DNA of 64,000 nt from Streptococcus devriesei DSM 19639 (GCF_000423725.1 NZ_AUIN01000018.1:51079-115078), one strand, 5' to 3'. Positions 9,177 to 18,358 are shown, counted from the stretch's first letter. Translations and numbers: made by a program. Notes: generated from the letters alone by a model not told the origin.

Positions 9177-9884
9177 ATGGTTAAAACGTACAGTAAAAAT
9201 GCCAACCGCAATATGCGCCGGCCTGTAGTAAAAGAAGAAGTTGTTCGCTTTATGCGTGAACATCAGGCTCAGAATACAGGTTTTCTAAAAAAATTGGAAG
9301 ATTTTGCACAGTCTGAAAATATTCCGATCATCCCGCCGGAAACATCAGCCTATTTTCGGCTGCTGATGCAGGTTCTGCAGCCCAAAAAAATTCTGGAAAT
9401 CGGGACAGCGATTGGCTTTTCAGCACTTTTAATGGCAGAGAATGCACCTTCGGCTGGGATTACAACGATTGACCGCAATCCTGAAATGATAGCTTTGGCT
9501 AAGGACAACTTTGCCAACTATGACAGCCGCAGGCAGATTCGCCTTATTGAAGGTGAGGCTTCAGATATTTTAGCTGAGCTTGACGAGACTTATGATTTTG
9601 TCTTTATGGACTCGGCAAAATCAAAGTATATTGTCTTTTTACCTGCTGTTTTAGAACATTTGGCTGTCGGCGGTCTTGTTGTGCTGGATGATGTTTTTCA
9701 AGGGGGCGATGTGACCAAGCCGATCGAAGACATTCATCGCAGCCAAAGGGCGATCTATCGAGGTCTGCAGAAATTATTTGACGCAACCCTAACCAATCCC
9801 GATCTGACAGCCAGTCTCCTGCCGATTGGCGATGGTTTGCTCATGATTCGCAAGAACACTAAAGAGGCCAGACTGCCTGATTAA
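9177..9884 (+). CDS. SAM-dependent O-methyltransferase (catechol/caffeoyl-CoA type)
   Basis: A 235-residue class I methyltransferase of the Methyltransf_3 group. The SAM-binding motif is ILEIGTAIGFSALLMAEN, the acidic loop ITTIDRNPEM, and the catalytic/metal region YDFVFMDSAKSKY followed by VVLDDVFQGG. I choose ATG 9177 because streptococcal relatives begin MV-x-(T/S)YSKNAN and the upstream in-frame ATG 9144 lies inside the terminator. No Shine-Dalgarno is present and the -10 is 9 bases upstream, suggesting leaderless translation. Substrate unknown. In streptococci this gene commonly sits just before prsA, as here. Confidence 0.85.
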   Translation: MVKTYSKNANRNMRRPVVKEEVVRFMREHQAQNTGFLKKLEDFAQSENIPIIPPETSAYFRLLMQVLQPKKILEIGTAIGFSALLMAENAPSAGITTIDRNPEMIALAKDNFANYDSRRQIRLIEGEASDILAELDETYDFVFMDSAKSKYIVFLPAVLEHLAVGGLVVLDDVFQGGDVTKPIEDIHRSQRAIYRGLQKLFDATLTNPDLTASLLPIGDGLLMIRKNTKEARLPD

Positions 9885-9945
9885 GTCATCTTTAAGAAAT
9901 TATGATATAATGAAAGGGTTAATGACAAAAAGGAGTTTATTAAGA

Positions 9946-10947
9946 ATGAAAAAACGGACGATTGTTACAGGACTTGTTACCTTACTTTCTGTTGTCACAT
10001 TGGCAGCCTGTTCCAAGACAACACAAAACAGTAAAATCATTACCATGAAAGGTGACACCATCACTGTCTCAGACTTTTATAATGAAGTTAAAGAGTCAAC
10101 CGCTTCTAAACAAGCTGTGCTGTCTCTTGTTGTTTCAAAAGTCTTTGAAAAACAATACGGAGACAAGGTTTCTGACAAAGAAGTGACCAAGGCTTATAAC
10201 CAAGCAGTCAAATACTACGGTGATTCTTTCTCAAGTATTCTGGCTTCTCGCGGCTACACCAAGGAATCCTATAAAAAGCAGATTCGTTCTGAAAAATTAT
10301 TGGAATATGCTGTGAAAGAAGAAGCGAAAAAAGATTTGACAGATGCTAACTATAAGGCTGCTTATGAGGATTACAAACCGGAAGTAACGGCTCAGGTTAT
10401 CCAGCTGGATGATGAAAATAAGGCCAAATCTGTTTTAGAAGATGCCAAAGCAGACGGTGCAGACTTTGCTAAAATCGCCAAAGATAATACTAAGGGCGAC
10501 AAGACCGAGTATACGTTTGATTCAGGCTCAACAGACCTTCCAAGTCAGGTGATGACGGCTGCTTTAGCGCTTGATAAAGACGGCGTGTCTGATGTCATCA
10601 CAACAGCAGATTCTTCTACTTACAAGCCTGTCTATTACATTGTCAAGGTTACTAAGAAAGAAAATAAAAATGCTGACTGGAAAGCTTATAAAAAGCGCCT
10701 GAAAGAAATTATCATCAACCAAAAACTGGCCGATACTAATTTCCGCAATGCTGTTATCGGCAAGGCCTTCAAAAAAGCTAATGTCAAAGTTAAAGACAAG
10801 GCGTTCAGTGAGATTCTCTCACAATATGCCACAGCAGGCGAAGGTGACTCTTCTGCTTCAACAACGACAACAGCAGCTTCAAGCGATGATGCAACAACAG
10901 CTGCCGATGACCAAACGACAAATGCTGAAACAACAGCGGCAGAGTAA
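9946..10947 (+). CDS. prsA: PrsA-like foldase lipoprotein (peptidyl-prolyl isomerase family)
   Basis: A 333-residue exported lipoprotein. The signal peptide ends in the lipobox LAAC (cysteine near residue 21), giving a membrane-anchored extracellular protein. A central SurA/PrsA-like N-region and a parvulin-type segment (TAQVIQLDDENKAKSVLEDA ... YIVKVTKKE) are recognisable, and the C-terminus is a low-complexity Ser/Thr/Ala tail. Streptococcal PrsA assists folding of secreted proteins; several lack key PPIase residues and I cannot judge activity here. The start is ATG 9946 behind AAAGGAG; ATG 9910 lies upstream of that site and would precede the signal peptide with an unnatural extension. Confidence 0.92.
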   Translation: MKKRTIVTGLVTLLSVVTLAACSKTTQNSKIITMKGDTITVSDFYNEVKESTASKQAVLSLVVSKVFEKQYGDKVSDKEVTKAYNQAVKYYGDSFSSILASRGYTKESYKKQIRSEKLLEYAVKEEAKKDLTDANYKAAYEDYKPEVTAQVIQLDDENKAKSVLEDAKADGADFAKIAKDNTKGDKTEYTFDSGSTDLPSQVMTAALALDKDGVSDVITTADSSTYKPVYYIVKVTKKENKNADWKAYKKRLKEIIINQKLADTNFRNAVIGKAFKKANVKVKDKAFSEILSQYATAGEGDSSASTTTTAASSDDATTAADDQTTNAETTAAE

Positions 10948-10957
10948 TCTGTAAGGA

Positions 10958-10986
10958 TTGACGAATGCTGCAAAAGACAGTATAAT
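10958..10986 (+). promoter_or_regulatory. Consensus promoter of the T-box/alaS transcript
   Basis: TTGACG, 17-base spacer, TATAAT. It starts 11 bases after prsA and gives a leader of roughly 190 bases before the first gene. Confidence 0.88.
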
Positions 10987-10992
10987 TGACCT

Positions 10993-11173
10993 ATCAAGAA
11001 TTGATTTTTATGCCCTTGCCTCAGAAAAATAGCGGTTGATGCGAGCTATGCAAAGCGAAAAATCTTGCTGCTTGATTGAAGTTAAATAAAATAAGAAAAT
11101 AAGAATGACAAGTTCATTGAATGAAGGTGGTACCGCGGTTTTTTCGCCCTTCTTGCAGTGGACTTGTTTTTTT
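10993..11173 (+). promoter_or_regulatory. T-box leader (probably tRNA-Ala responsive)
   Basis: The conserved T-box AAGGTGGTACCGCGG is at 11124-11138. It is embedded in the 5' arm of a terminator whose base is ACAAGTTCA (11108) pairing with TGGACTTGT (11159), followed by seven Ts. A stem I-like helix ATCAAG...CTTGAT closes the 5' part, with GCT triplets near its 3' strand as possible alanine specifiers. I could not fix the specifier codon with certainty. Uncharged tRNA should stabilise the antiterminator and permit reading into the LURP-one-like gene and alaS. Alanine specificity is inferred mainly from alaS downstream. Confidence 0.85.
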
Positions 11174-11185
11174 GGAGAAAAGGTT

Positions 11186-11683
11186 ATGAAGAATTTTCAG
11201 ATTAAACAAAAAATGTGGTCGCTTGGCGGTAAATTTACTATTACAGATGAGGCTGGTCTGCCCTCTTATGAAGTGGTTGGGAGCTTTTTGCAAATTCCTA
11301 AAACCTTTACAATTTACGATATGCAGGGCAATCAGGTCAGTCATATTCAAAAGAAAACCTTGTCTTTTCTTCCTAAATTTTATGTGAACCTAAGCGATGG
11401 CTCTTCATTTTCCTTGAAAAAGGATCTGTCGTTTTTCAAACCTCATTACACCATCGAAAATCTGGGTATGGAAATTCAAGGCGATTTTTGGGACATGAAT
11501 TTTCGTCTCCTAAAAAATGGTCAGGAAGTTGCCAGTATTTCTCAGGAGTGGCTGCGCCTGACCTCGACATACAATATTAAGGTTTATGATGACCAGTATG
11601 CGGATATGGTGATATCACTTGTCATTGCCATTGACTATGTCAAAGAAATGGAACACAGCGCAGCAAATTCTGCCAGTAATTAA
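11186..11683 (+). CDS. LURP-one-related / YxjI-like protein
   Basis: A 165-residue protein resembling the tubby-like LURP-one-related (LOR) family, which includes Bacillus YxjI. Visible traits are the opening FQIKQKMWSLGGKFTITDE, repeated beta-strand pairs (YEVVGSFLQIPKTFTIYD, VSHIQKKTLSFLPKFYV), an inner helix, and no signal peptide or membrane segment. Function is unknown; phospholipid or membrane association has been suggested for the fold. The start is ATG 11186 behind GGAGAAAAGG, just after the T-box terminator; upstream ATG 11105 lies inside the T-box stem. It is the first gene under T-box control, so it should rise together with alaS. Confidence 0.7.
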   Translation: MKNFQIKQKMWSLGGKFTITDEAGLPSYEVVGSFLQIPKTFTIYDMQGNQVSHIQKKTLSFLPKFYVNLSDGSSFSLKKDLSFFKPHYTIENLGMEIQGDFWDMNFRLLKNGQEVASISQEWLRLTSTYNIKVYDDQYADMVISLVIAIDYVKEMEHSAANSASN

Positions 11684-11722
11684 ATGTCACTCTAAGACTC
11701 TCATCATTAATTTAAGAAAGGA

Positions 11723-11758
11723 ATGAAGACAGAGCTAACCTCTGTGAAAACAAGGTAA
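11723..11758 (+). CDS. Possible 11-codon leader peptide before alaS, with alternative RNA pairings
   Basis: ATG 11723 behind AAGAAAGG opens a frame encoding MKTELTSVKTR and stops at 11756, in frame with and 18 bases before alaS. The same stretch holds two mutually exclusive pairings: ACAGA/TCTGT, both inside the mini-ORF, and AGAGCT/AGCTCT, whose second half lies close to the alaS start. The Shine-Dalgarno-to-ATG gap is only one base, which weakens the translation claim. This could tune alaS initiation, which has no good ribosome site of its own. Confidence 0.3.
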   Translation: MKTELTSVKTR

Positions 11759-11776
11759 AGCTCTTGCTATTTTATT

Positions 11777-14395
11777 ATGAAACAATTAACAAGTGCTCAA
11801 GTACGCCAAATGTGGCTGGACTTTTGGAAATCTAAGGACCACGCAATCGAACCGTCTGCTAATCTGGTTCCCGTCAACGATCCGACCCTGCTCTGGATTA
11901 ATTCAGGAGTCGCAACGCTGAAGAAATACTTTGATGGGTCAGTAACCCCTGAAAATCCTCGTATTACCAATGCGCAAAAGGCGATTCGGACCAATGATAT
12001 TGAAAATGTCGGCAAAACAGCTCGCCATCATACCATGTTTGAAATGCTGGGCAATTTCTCAGTGGGCGATTATTTCCGCGATGATGCCATCAAATGGGGC
12101 TTTGAACTTTTGACCAGCCCTGAGTGGTTCGATTTTCCCAAAGACAAGCTCTACATGACTTACTATCCCGATGATAAGGAGTCATACAACCGCTGGATTG
12201 AGGTCGGAGTAGATCCCAGCCACTTGATTCCGATTGAGGATAATTTCTGGGAAATTGGTGCCGGGCCTTCAGGACCGGATACTGAAATTTTCTTTGACCG
12301 CGGAGAGGACTTTGATCCGGATCATATGGGTGTTCGTCTCTTGGCTGAAGATATCGAAAATGACCGTTATATTGAAATTTGGAACATCGTGCTGTCACAA
12401 TTTAATGCAGATCCTGCTGTTCCGCGCTCTGAGTATAAGGAACTGCCGCATAAAAACATTGATACGGGAGCAGGTTTAGAACGTCTAGTGGCAGTCATGC
12501 AAGGAGCTAAGACCAATTTTGAAACTGATCTCTTCCTGCCAATCATCCGTGAGATTGAAAAATTATCCGGTAAAACTTACGATCCGGACGGTGACAATAT
12601 GAGCTTCAAGGTCATCGCTGACCACATTCGCTCACTTTCATTTGCTATCGGTGATGGGGCTCTTCCCGGCAATGAAGGACGCGGCTATGTTCTGCGCCGT
12701 TTGCTGCGCCGTGCTGTCATGCACGGACGCCGCCTTGGTATCAACGAGCCCTTCTTGTATAAACTGGTTCCGACTGTCGGACAAATTATGGAGTCTTACT
12801 ATCCGGAAATTTTGGAAAAACAAGATTTTATTCAAAAAATTGTTAAACGCGAAGAAGAAACTTTTGCCCGTACGATTGATGCCGGTTCAGGCCACTTGGA
12901 TCAATTGCTGGCTGAGCTTAAAAAAGCAGGCAAGGATATGCTTGCCGGTCAGGATATCTTCAAGCTCTATGATACCTATGGATTCCCTGTAGAATTGACC
13001 GAAGAATTGGCTGAAGATCAAGGTTTTAAGATCGACCATGATGGTTTTAAAGCTGCCATGAAAGAGCAGCAGGAACGGGCTCGTGCCAGTGTCGTTAGAG
13101 GCGGCTCAATGGGTATGCAGAACGAAACCCTGTCAAGTATCACTGAAAAGTCAGTCTTTAATTATGAAAAAGAAGCTCTCGACAGTAGGCTGTCTGTTAT
13201 CATTGCAGACAATGAGCGCAGCGAAGCTGTTTCAGAAGGAGAAGCTCTTCTTGTCTTTGCAGAAACACCTTTCTACGCTGAGATGGGCGGTCAGGTCGCT
13301 GACCACGGTCTTATCAAAAATGATAAGGGAGACATCGTTGCGCGGGTGACAGATGTTCAAAAAGCACCAAACGGTCAGCCTTTGCACACGGTAGAGGTTT
13401 TAGCAAGCTTGTCAGTCGGAACAGCTTACAGGCTGGAAATTGACCATGACCGCCGCAATCGTGTCATGAAAAACCACACGGCTACTCACTTGCTCCACGC
13501 TGCGCTTCACAATGTCATCGGCAATCATGCTACTCAGGCCGGTTCTCTCAACGAAGAAGGCTTCCTGCGCTTTGACTTTACACATTTTGAAGCTGTTACA
13601 GCTGAAGAGCTCCGCCGCATTGAAGCAGAAGTCAATGAACAAATCTGGAAGGCTGTTCCCGTGACAACTATTGAGACAGATATTGATACGGCTAAGAAGA
13701 TGGGTGCTATGGCTCTCTTTGGTGAGAAGTACGGGAAAAATGTCCGTGTCGTCTCCATCGGAGATTATTCGATAGAGCTGTGCGGCGGTACTCACCTGAA
13801 GAACACTTCTGAAATCGGCATCTTCAAGATTGTCAAAGAAGAAGGTATTGGTTCAGGAACGCGCCGCATCCTGGCAGTAACCAGCAAAGAAGCCTTTGAA
13901 GCTTACCGCGAGGAAGAAGACAGCCTCAAAGAAATTGCTGCAACCCTTAAAGTGCCGCAAATGAATCAAGTTGTAAGCAAGGTCGCTGCTCTTCAGGAAC
14001 AGCTTCATCAGCTGCAAAAAGAAAATGCCGAATTGAAAGAAAAAGCAGCTGCGGCTGCAGCCGGCGATATTTTCAAAGAAGTCAAAGAAGCAAACGGTCT
14101 TCGCTACATTGCCAGTCAAGTTGAGGTTTCAGATGCAGGTGCTCTGCGTACCTTTGCTGATAACTGGAAACAAAAAGACTATTCAGACGTTCTTGTTTTA
14201 GCAGCAAGTATCGGTGAAAAGGTTAACGTTCTTGTTGCCAGCAAGAACAAGGCTGTTCACGCCGGCAATTTGATTAAGGAACTTGCACCAATTGTTTCCG
14301 GCCGCGGCGGCGGAAAACCTGACATGGCTATGGCTGGCGGATCAGACGCCGGAGCTATTCAAGAGCTTTTGGCCGCTGTCGCTGATCATCTCTGA
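11777..14395 (+). CDS. alaS: Alanyl-tRNA synthetase
   Basis: An 872-residue class II synthetase. Domains in order: catalytic core (motif 1 region [22 protein letters not shown], motif 2, and [13 protein letters not shown]), helical tRNA-recognition domain, editing domain with the zinc-type signature [11 protein letters not shown] plus CGGTHLKNT, and a C-Ala domain ending with [14 protein letters not shown]. Full normal length. The start ATG 11777 matches family N-termini ([16 protein letters not shown]); no strong Shine-Dalgarno precedes it, the nearest being AAGG about 21 bases away, and the in-frame upstream codons run into TAA 11756. It is expressed behind the T-box and LURP-one-like gene. 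It charges tRNA-Ala and clears misacylated Ser/Gly. Confidence 0.98.
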   Translation: MKQLTSAQVRQMWLDFWKSKDHAIEPSANLVPVNDPTLLWINSGVATLKKYFDGSVTPENPRITNAQKAIRTNDIENVGKTARHHTMFEMLGNFSVGDYFRDDAIKWGFELLTSPEWFDFPKDKLYMTYYPDDKESYNRWIEVGVDPSHLIPIEDNFWEIGAGPSGPDTEIFFDRGEDFDPDHMGVRLLAEDIENDRYIEIWNIVLSQFNADPAVPRSEYKELPHKNIDTGAGLERLVAVMQGAKTNFETDLFLPIIREIEKLSGKTYDPDGDNMSFKVIADHIRSLSFAIGDGALPGNEGRGYVLRRLLRRAVMHGRRLGINEPFLYKLVPTVGQIMESYYPEILEKQDFIQKIVKREEETFARTIDAGSGHLDQLLAELKKAGKDMLAGQDIFKLYDTYGFPVELTEELAEDQGFKIDHDGFKAAMKEQQERARASVVRGGSMGMQNETLSSITEKSVFNYEKEALDSRLSVIIADNERSEAVSEGEALLVFAETPFYAEMGGQVADHGLIKNDKGDIVARVTDVQKAPNGQPLHTVEVLASLSVGTAYRLEIDHDRRNRVMKNHTATHLLHAALHNVIGNHATQAGSLNEEGFLRFDFTHFEAVTAEELRRIEAEVNEQIWKAVPVTTIETDIDTAKKMGAMALFGEKYGKNVRVVSIGDYSIELCGGTHLKNTSEIGIFKIVKEEGIGSGTRRILAVTSKEAFEAYREEEDSLKEIAATLKVPQMNQVVSKVAALQEQLHQLQKENAELKEKAAAAAAGDIFKEVKEANGLRYIASQVEVSDAGALRTFADNWKQKDYSDVLVLAASIGEKVNVLVASKNKAVHAGNLIKELAPIVSGRGGGKPDMAMAGGSDAGAIQELLAAVADHL

Positions 14396-14410
14396 TAAGG
14401 AGAATTAGCA

Positions 14411-15121
14411 TTGGGCACTTTAATGAATGTTGCTTTGATTATAGTTGGCGGCGGTTTGGGGCTGGGATTTAAAAACCATCTCAAACCCCAGCTGCAGAAA
14501 ACCCTGATGCAGGCAACGGGTGTAGCGGTCATCTTTTTAGCCATTGCCGGTGTTTTGGGGAAAATGATGGCGGTTGATAACAATCATCTTCAAAGCGGTC
14601 ATAGTTTTCTGCTGATTATCAGTATGGCTCTTGGTGCTGTTCTCGGTGAGCTCTGCCAGATTGAAGCGCGCATCGAGCAGTTCGGTGATTTTCTCAAACG
14701 CAAAACAGGCAGTCAAGGAGACAGTCAGTTTGTTGACGGCTTTGTCACAGCAACCTGCACCGTCTGTGTCGGAGCGATGGCTGTTGTTGGCTCTATTCAA
14801 GATGGTATTTACGGCGATGCTTCTATTTTGCTGGCTAAGGGTGTGCTGGATTTGATTATCATTGCTATTTTGTCAGCCTCCTTAGGCCGAGGCGCCATCT
14901 TTTCAGCCATTCCGGTAGCTGTTTTTCAGGGGGGTGTCACGCTTTTAGCAGCTTTAGCAGGAAATTTTCTGTCAAGTCAGGCCGTTGACGGTATAGCCCT
15001 TGTGGGCAACGCAATTATCTTTTGTGTCGGCACTAATCTGGCCTTCGATACAAAGGTCAAAGTCGCCAATCTCCTGCCGGCCCTCCTTATCGCTGTTATT
15101 TGGAACAGCTTTGCAGGTTAA
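14411..15121 (+). CDS. DUF554 family membrane protein
   Basis: A 236-residue integral membrane protein with about seven hydrophobic segments, glycine-rich at the N-terminus (MNVALIIVGGGLGLGF). DUF554 markers include CTVCVGAMAVVGSIQDG and LAKGVLDLIIIAILSASLGRGA. TTG 14411 is chosen as start because AAGGAGA lies 7 bases before it; the ATG at 14423 would be too far. Function is unknown; a transport role is often assumed for the family without proof. It begins 15 bases after alaS and is probably read from the same transcript. A terminator follows. Confidence 0.85.
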   Translation: MGTLMNVALIIVGGGLGLGFKNHLKPQLQKTLMQATGVAVIFLAIAGVLGKMMAVDNNHLQSGHSFLLIISMALGAVLGELCQIEARIEQFGDFLKRKTGSQGDSQFVDGFVTATCTVCVGAMAVVGSIQDGIYGDASILLAKGVLDLIIIAILSASLGRGAIFSAIPVAVFQGGVTLLAALAGNFLSSQAVDGIALVGNAIIFCVGTNLAFDTKVKVANLLPALLIAVIWNSFAG

Positions 15122-15137
15122 CATTTCTAAGAATAAG

Positions 15138-15168
15138 AAAACCTAAGTTCATGTGGACTTGGGTTTTT
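15138..15168 (+). terminator. Intrinsic terminator after the DUF554 gene
   Basis: Stem AACCTAAGT / ACTTGGGTT (one wobble) with an 8-base loop and a T-run. Confidence 0.88.
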
Positions 15169-15272
15169 CTATTGTTCAATTTTTATTAGTTTATCGATTT
15201 TTGCTTTTCCTTATAAAATCCTTAAATTTGTTTTTTATACTAGGAATAATAAAAAATAAAAGGAGAAATATA

Positions 15273-16112
15273 ATGATAAAATTTAAAAGACTAACGGGAT
15301 TTCAGCTTAAATACATCGCTTTAGGAACTATGCTGTTGGATCATATTCATTATTTTTTTGACTATACAGGCAAGATTCCGCTATGGTTCAGTCAGATAGG
15401 GAGAATCGCAGCACCTTTATTTCTATTTGCCATTATTGAAGGCTTTGTTCATACGCATGATCGTAGGAAATATTTCCTCAAAATCTATGGCTTAGCTGTT
15501 ATGATGGGTCTTATTCAGTTTGGCTTTTATAATGTGCTTCATCCGCTAGTACGAGAAGATGGTTTTTTCCCGCAAAATATGATGCTGTCTTCGTTTGCGA
15601 TTTTATTGGTTGCTCTTCAAGGCATTGCTTGGATTGAGGAGAAAAAGTATCTTCGAGGTATTCCAACTCTTCTTTTTCCGATTCTTCTGCCTTTCCTTTT
15701 CATGCCTTTTTACCGAACCTTTATGGATTCTGGTAATCAGCTGGGTATGTTCTTTATTAACTTGCTCAATTTTACCATCCTGCCCTTGCATTTTTCAATT
15801 ATAGATGGAGGAACTGCTACTCTGATGGTAGGGATAGCTATGTATCTCTGCCGGAAGAATTTGAAAAAAGAAGTTTTAATCTTTGTAATTGCTTCTTTGA
15901 TAATTGATTTAGGGCGTGTATTGTTGGTAGGTGCTCCACTGACAGTTCACAGTCTCTTCTTTTCCTATTTCGAATGGTTAGAAATCTTTGCAGCACCGCT
16001 CATGCTCTTGTACAATGGTCAGCGTGGTCAAGGTAGTAAATACCTTTTTTACATTTTCTATCCGCTGCATATTTACTTGCTTTACACCTTGTCAGTGTTG
16101 CTCTATAGGTGA
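15273..16112 (+). CDS. TraX family membrane protein
   Basis: A 279-residue polytopic protein with a TraX-like opening (KRLTGFQLKYIALGTMLLDH), an IGRIAAPLFLFAIIEGF segment and about eight hydrophobic helices, ending YIFYPLHIYLLYTLS. TraX of F plasmid acetylates pilin; chromosomal relatives in Gram-positives are acyltransferase-like proteins of unknown substrate. The start is ATG 15273 behind AAAGGAGA; the longer in-frame extension back to 15153 overlaps the preceding terminator and is discounted. The downstream two-component genes start 43 bases later with their own TATGAT box, so co-transcription is uncertain. Confidence 0.85.
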   Translation: MIKFKRLTGFQLKYIALGTMLLDHIHYFFDYTGKIPLWFSQIGRIAAPLFLFAIIEGFVHTHDRRKYFLKIYGLAVMMGLIQFGFYNVLHPLVREDGFFPQNMMLSSFAILLVALQGIAWIEEKKYLRGIPTLLFPILLPFLFMPFYRTFMDSGNQLGMFFINLLNFTILPLHFSIIDGGTATLMVGIAMYLCRKNLKKEVLIFVIASLIIDLGRVLLVGAPLTVHSLFFSYFEWLEIFAAPLMLLYNGQRGQGSKYLFYIFYPLHIYLLYTLSVLLYR

Positions 16113-16154
16113 TATGATATTAAGGATTCAAATAACAGAAGAAAAGGTAGAAGT

Positions 16155-16814
16155 ATGACACGCATTTTGGCAATTGATGATGATGCAGATATTTTGGCTC
16201 TGATAAAAAATACCTTGCAGCTGCAGAATTATTTAGCAGACACTTTCACGAGTGCTAAACAGGTTGACCGTTCGAAATTAATGCGCTATGATTTGATTTT
16301 ACTGGACATTATGATGCCGGATGTGGATGGGCTGAGCTTCTGCCGAGAGATTCGCCCCTTGGTGGATTGTCCCATTCTTTTTCTGACGGCTAAGACACAG
16401 GAAGCTGATATTGTCACGGGGCTTAGTTACGGAGCGGATGATTATCTGGTTAAGCCCTTTGGTGTACAAGAGCTGCTTGCGCGAGTCAATGCTCACTTGC
16501 GCCGTGAAAAGCGTGAGCGCCATGCAACCTTGCTTTTGGGTGATGTCTATTTTGATTTATCCAGCAAGCAGGTGTGGGCAGGTGAGCAAGTCTTGGACTT
16601 GACTAAGTCAGAATATGAGATTTGCGAACATTTGGCTAAACACCGCGGTCAGGTTTTTTCAAAAGAACAGCTCTATGATTATTTGTATGGGTACGAAGAA
16701 AGAGGAACACCGGCTGCTATTGCTGAGCATATTAAAAATATTCGCGCTAAGTTTAGAGCTGCCGGGGTGGAACCCATTGAAACGGTCTGGGGGATAGGTT
16801 ATAAATGGCAATGA
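16155..16814 (+). CDS. OmpR/PhoB-type response regulator
   Basis: A 219-residue two-domain regulator. The receiver has the acidic pocket (AIDDDADIL), phospho-aspartate in YDLILLDIMMPDVDG, the threonine in FLTAKT and lysine in DDYLVKPF. The C-terminal winged helix (LDLTKSEYEICEHLAKHRGQVFSKEQLYD) is the DNA-binding trans_reg_C type. It overlaps the histidine kinase gene, its evident partner. Targets are not shown by the sequence; the ABC operon 1.5 kb downstream is a reasonable candidate because it follows in the same direction behind a repeat-rich promoter region. Confidence 0.93.
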   Translation: MTRILAIDDDADILALIKNTLQLQNYLADTFTSAKQVDRSKLMRYDLILLDIMMPDVDGLSFCREIRPLVDCPILFLTAKTQEADIVTGLSYGADDYLVKPFGVQELLARVNAHLRREKRERHATLLLGDVYFDLSSKQVWAGEQVLDLTKSEYEICEHLAKHRGQVFSKEQLYDYLYGYEERGTPAAIAEHIKNIRAKFRAAGVEPIETVWGIGYKWQ

Positions 16815-18187
16815 AAAAATCAAGTCGTTCTTTAAAAATGATTTTTACCTTGTATTTTGCGACAGTCAGTTTGGCTTTTATTGCCTTATTGTGCTTAATT
16901 TGGCTTGCCTTTATCCTAAGTCTCAATACTAACCTTGTCATTCCTGCCAATCAAACAGAGCAAAAACTCCAGCGCTTAGACAAGGAAATTAAGCAAACTG
17001 GTAGGTTTAAAGCAAATCGTTTGCCTAAAGATACAACTTACCTTTTGCTGACTAAAGATGGCAAAATCAAAGAAAGTACGATGACTAAGAAGCTGCAGCA
17101 GCAAGCTTTAGCCAGTTATTCTGGGAAAGCGGTCAGCCCTGGCGATTACGGCTACTTTATGATTTTGAAGCCTAAAAATGAGATTGTTGTTGTCAGCTAT
17201 CAGCTAAAAGCCCATTACTCCATTGCCTGGATGAATAGGTATCTGCCTAATGTGAGCTTGTTATTCCTTATTCTGACGGGACTGGGAACCTTGCTAGTGT
17301 TTAGCTTAGTGACGATCCTCTTTGCCCGCAGACTTCAGCGGCAGCTGTCTCCGATTATTGCTGCTACTGAGAAAATCGCCAAGCAAGATTTGGACTTTAC
17401 CATACAATCGTCTAATGTTAAGGAATTTAATCAAGTTTTACAGAGTTTAGACACCATGCGGCAAGCTCTGAGAGAATCGTTGCTGCGCAGCTGGCAATTG
17501 GAGCAGGAAAAGCAAGATCAAATAGCTGCTTTAACGCATGACATTAAGACCCCCTTGACTGTGATTCGCGGCAATACCGAATTGTTAAACAGCACAAGCC
17601 TGTCTGATCAGCAGCAGGAATTCATCCGCTACAGTTTGAAAAATATTGAGCAAGTAGAGACTTATCTTCAGCAATTGTCTTACCTGACTAAGAATAGAGA
17701 ATTACAAGATTTCCATCCGGAAAACATAAATCTTGCAGCGTTTTTAGAAGAATTTTCCCAGAACACTCAGGCCCTTGCTGAAGCAAAAGCAATCAAAGTA
17801 CAATTTCTCAATACTTTGTCTGATGTTCAGCTTACTGCTTTTTGGGATAAAGAGTTATTGAAACGCGCCTTAATGAACATCGTCGCTAACGCTGTGGAGC
17901 ACAGCCCGCAAGGAGGCCGTTTACAGCTGAGCTATGGTTTGCAGGGTGAGGTGGTAAGCATTTCCTGTTTGGACAGCGGAGCGGGTTTTTCTAAGGAAGC
18001 CTTGGAAAAAGGGACTCTGCAATTTTTCAAAGATGATAAGAGCAGGTCACAGGTCAATCATCAAGGCTTGGGCCTGACTATTGCGGATAATATTGTGCGC
18101 TTGCATGGTGGCAGTCTTGAGCTGTCAAATGCTGAACAAGGCGGCGGTCAGGTTGATATTGTTCTGCCGCTTCATAAATCAGATTGA
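16805..18187 (+). CDS. Sensor histidine kinase, partner of the preceding regulator
   Basis: A 460-residue membrane kinase. TM1 is at about residues 12-38, a short extracellular domain follows (about 40-145), TM2 is near 150-175, then a HAMP-like linker, the HisKA motif ALTHDIKTPLTVIRGNTELL with the phospho-histidine, and a HATPase domain with N-box NIVANAVEHSPQGG, G1 DSGAGF and G2 QGLGLTIADNIVRLHGG. The start may be ATG 16805 or ATG 16811; the second would give the common ATGA overlap with the regulator stop. The small sensor domain has no recognisable ligand motif, so the signal is unknown. Confidence 0.93.
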   Translation: MAMKKSSRSLKMIFTLYFATVSLAFIALLCLIWLAFILSLNTNLVIPANQTEQKLQRLDKEIKQTGRFKANRLPKDTTYLLLTKDGKIKESTMTKKLQQQALASYSGKAVSPGDYGYFMILKPKNEIVVVSYQLKAHYSIAWMNRYLPNVSLLFLILTGLGTLLVFSLVTILFARRLQRQLSPIIAATEKIAKQDLDFTIQSSNVKEFNQVLQSLDTMRQALRESLLRSWQLEQEKQDQIAALTHDIKTPLTVIRGNTELLNSTSLSDQQQEFIRYSLKNIEQVETYLQQLSYLTKNRELQDFHPENINLAAFLEEFSQNTQALAEAKAIKVQFLNTLSDVQLTAFWDKELLKRALMNIVANAVEHSPQGGRLQLSYGLQGEVVSISCLDSGAGFSKEALEKGTLQFFKDDKSRSQVNHQGLGLTIADNIVRLHGGSLELSNAEQGGGQVDIVLPLHKSD

Positions 18188-18207
18188 GACCAACTAATGG
18201 TTCTCAA

Positions 18208-18348
18208 TTTTTTTGACAAAAATCCTATCTTTTTTGACAATAATCATTGTCAAAATGAAAAGGAAGTGTTACAATGTAACTGTCAAATATCTTATGATTG
18301 CTTTGAGCAGCAAGAAGAAAAAATGACCGTTTACAAACTGTAACTAAG
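18208..18348. promoter_or_regulatory. Cluster of direct and inverted repeats upstream of the ABC/XRE operon
   Basis: This stretch holds TTTTTTGACAA at 18208-18218, repeated at 18230-18240. The second copy is part of a perfect 10-bp inverted repeat, TTTTGACAAT / ATTGTCAAAA, at 18232-18255. Two further dyads of the form TTACA...TGTAA occur near 18270 and 18331. They lie where the operon promoter should be. The XRE regulator encoded in the operon, or the adjacent response regulator, could bind here. The two dyad types suggest two DNA-binding proteins. Confidence 0.5.
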
Positions 18349-18358
18349 GAGGTTTAGG

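Noticed and set aside
11105..11185. N-terminal extension of the LURP-one-like protein
   Set aside because: This is the T-box antiterminator/terminator; the start at 11186 is well supported.
13412..13795. Antisense frame within alaS
   Set aside because: Shadow of a high-GC-third-position coding region; no start signal or homology recognised.
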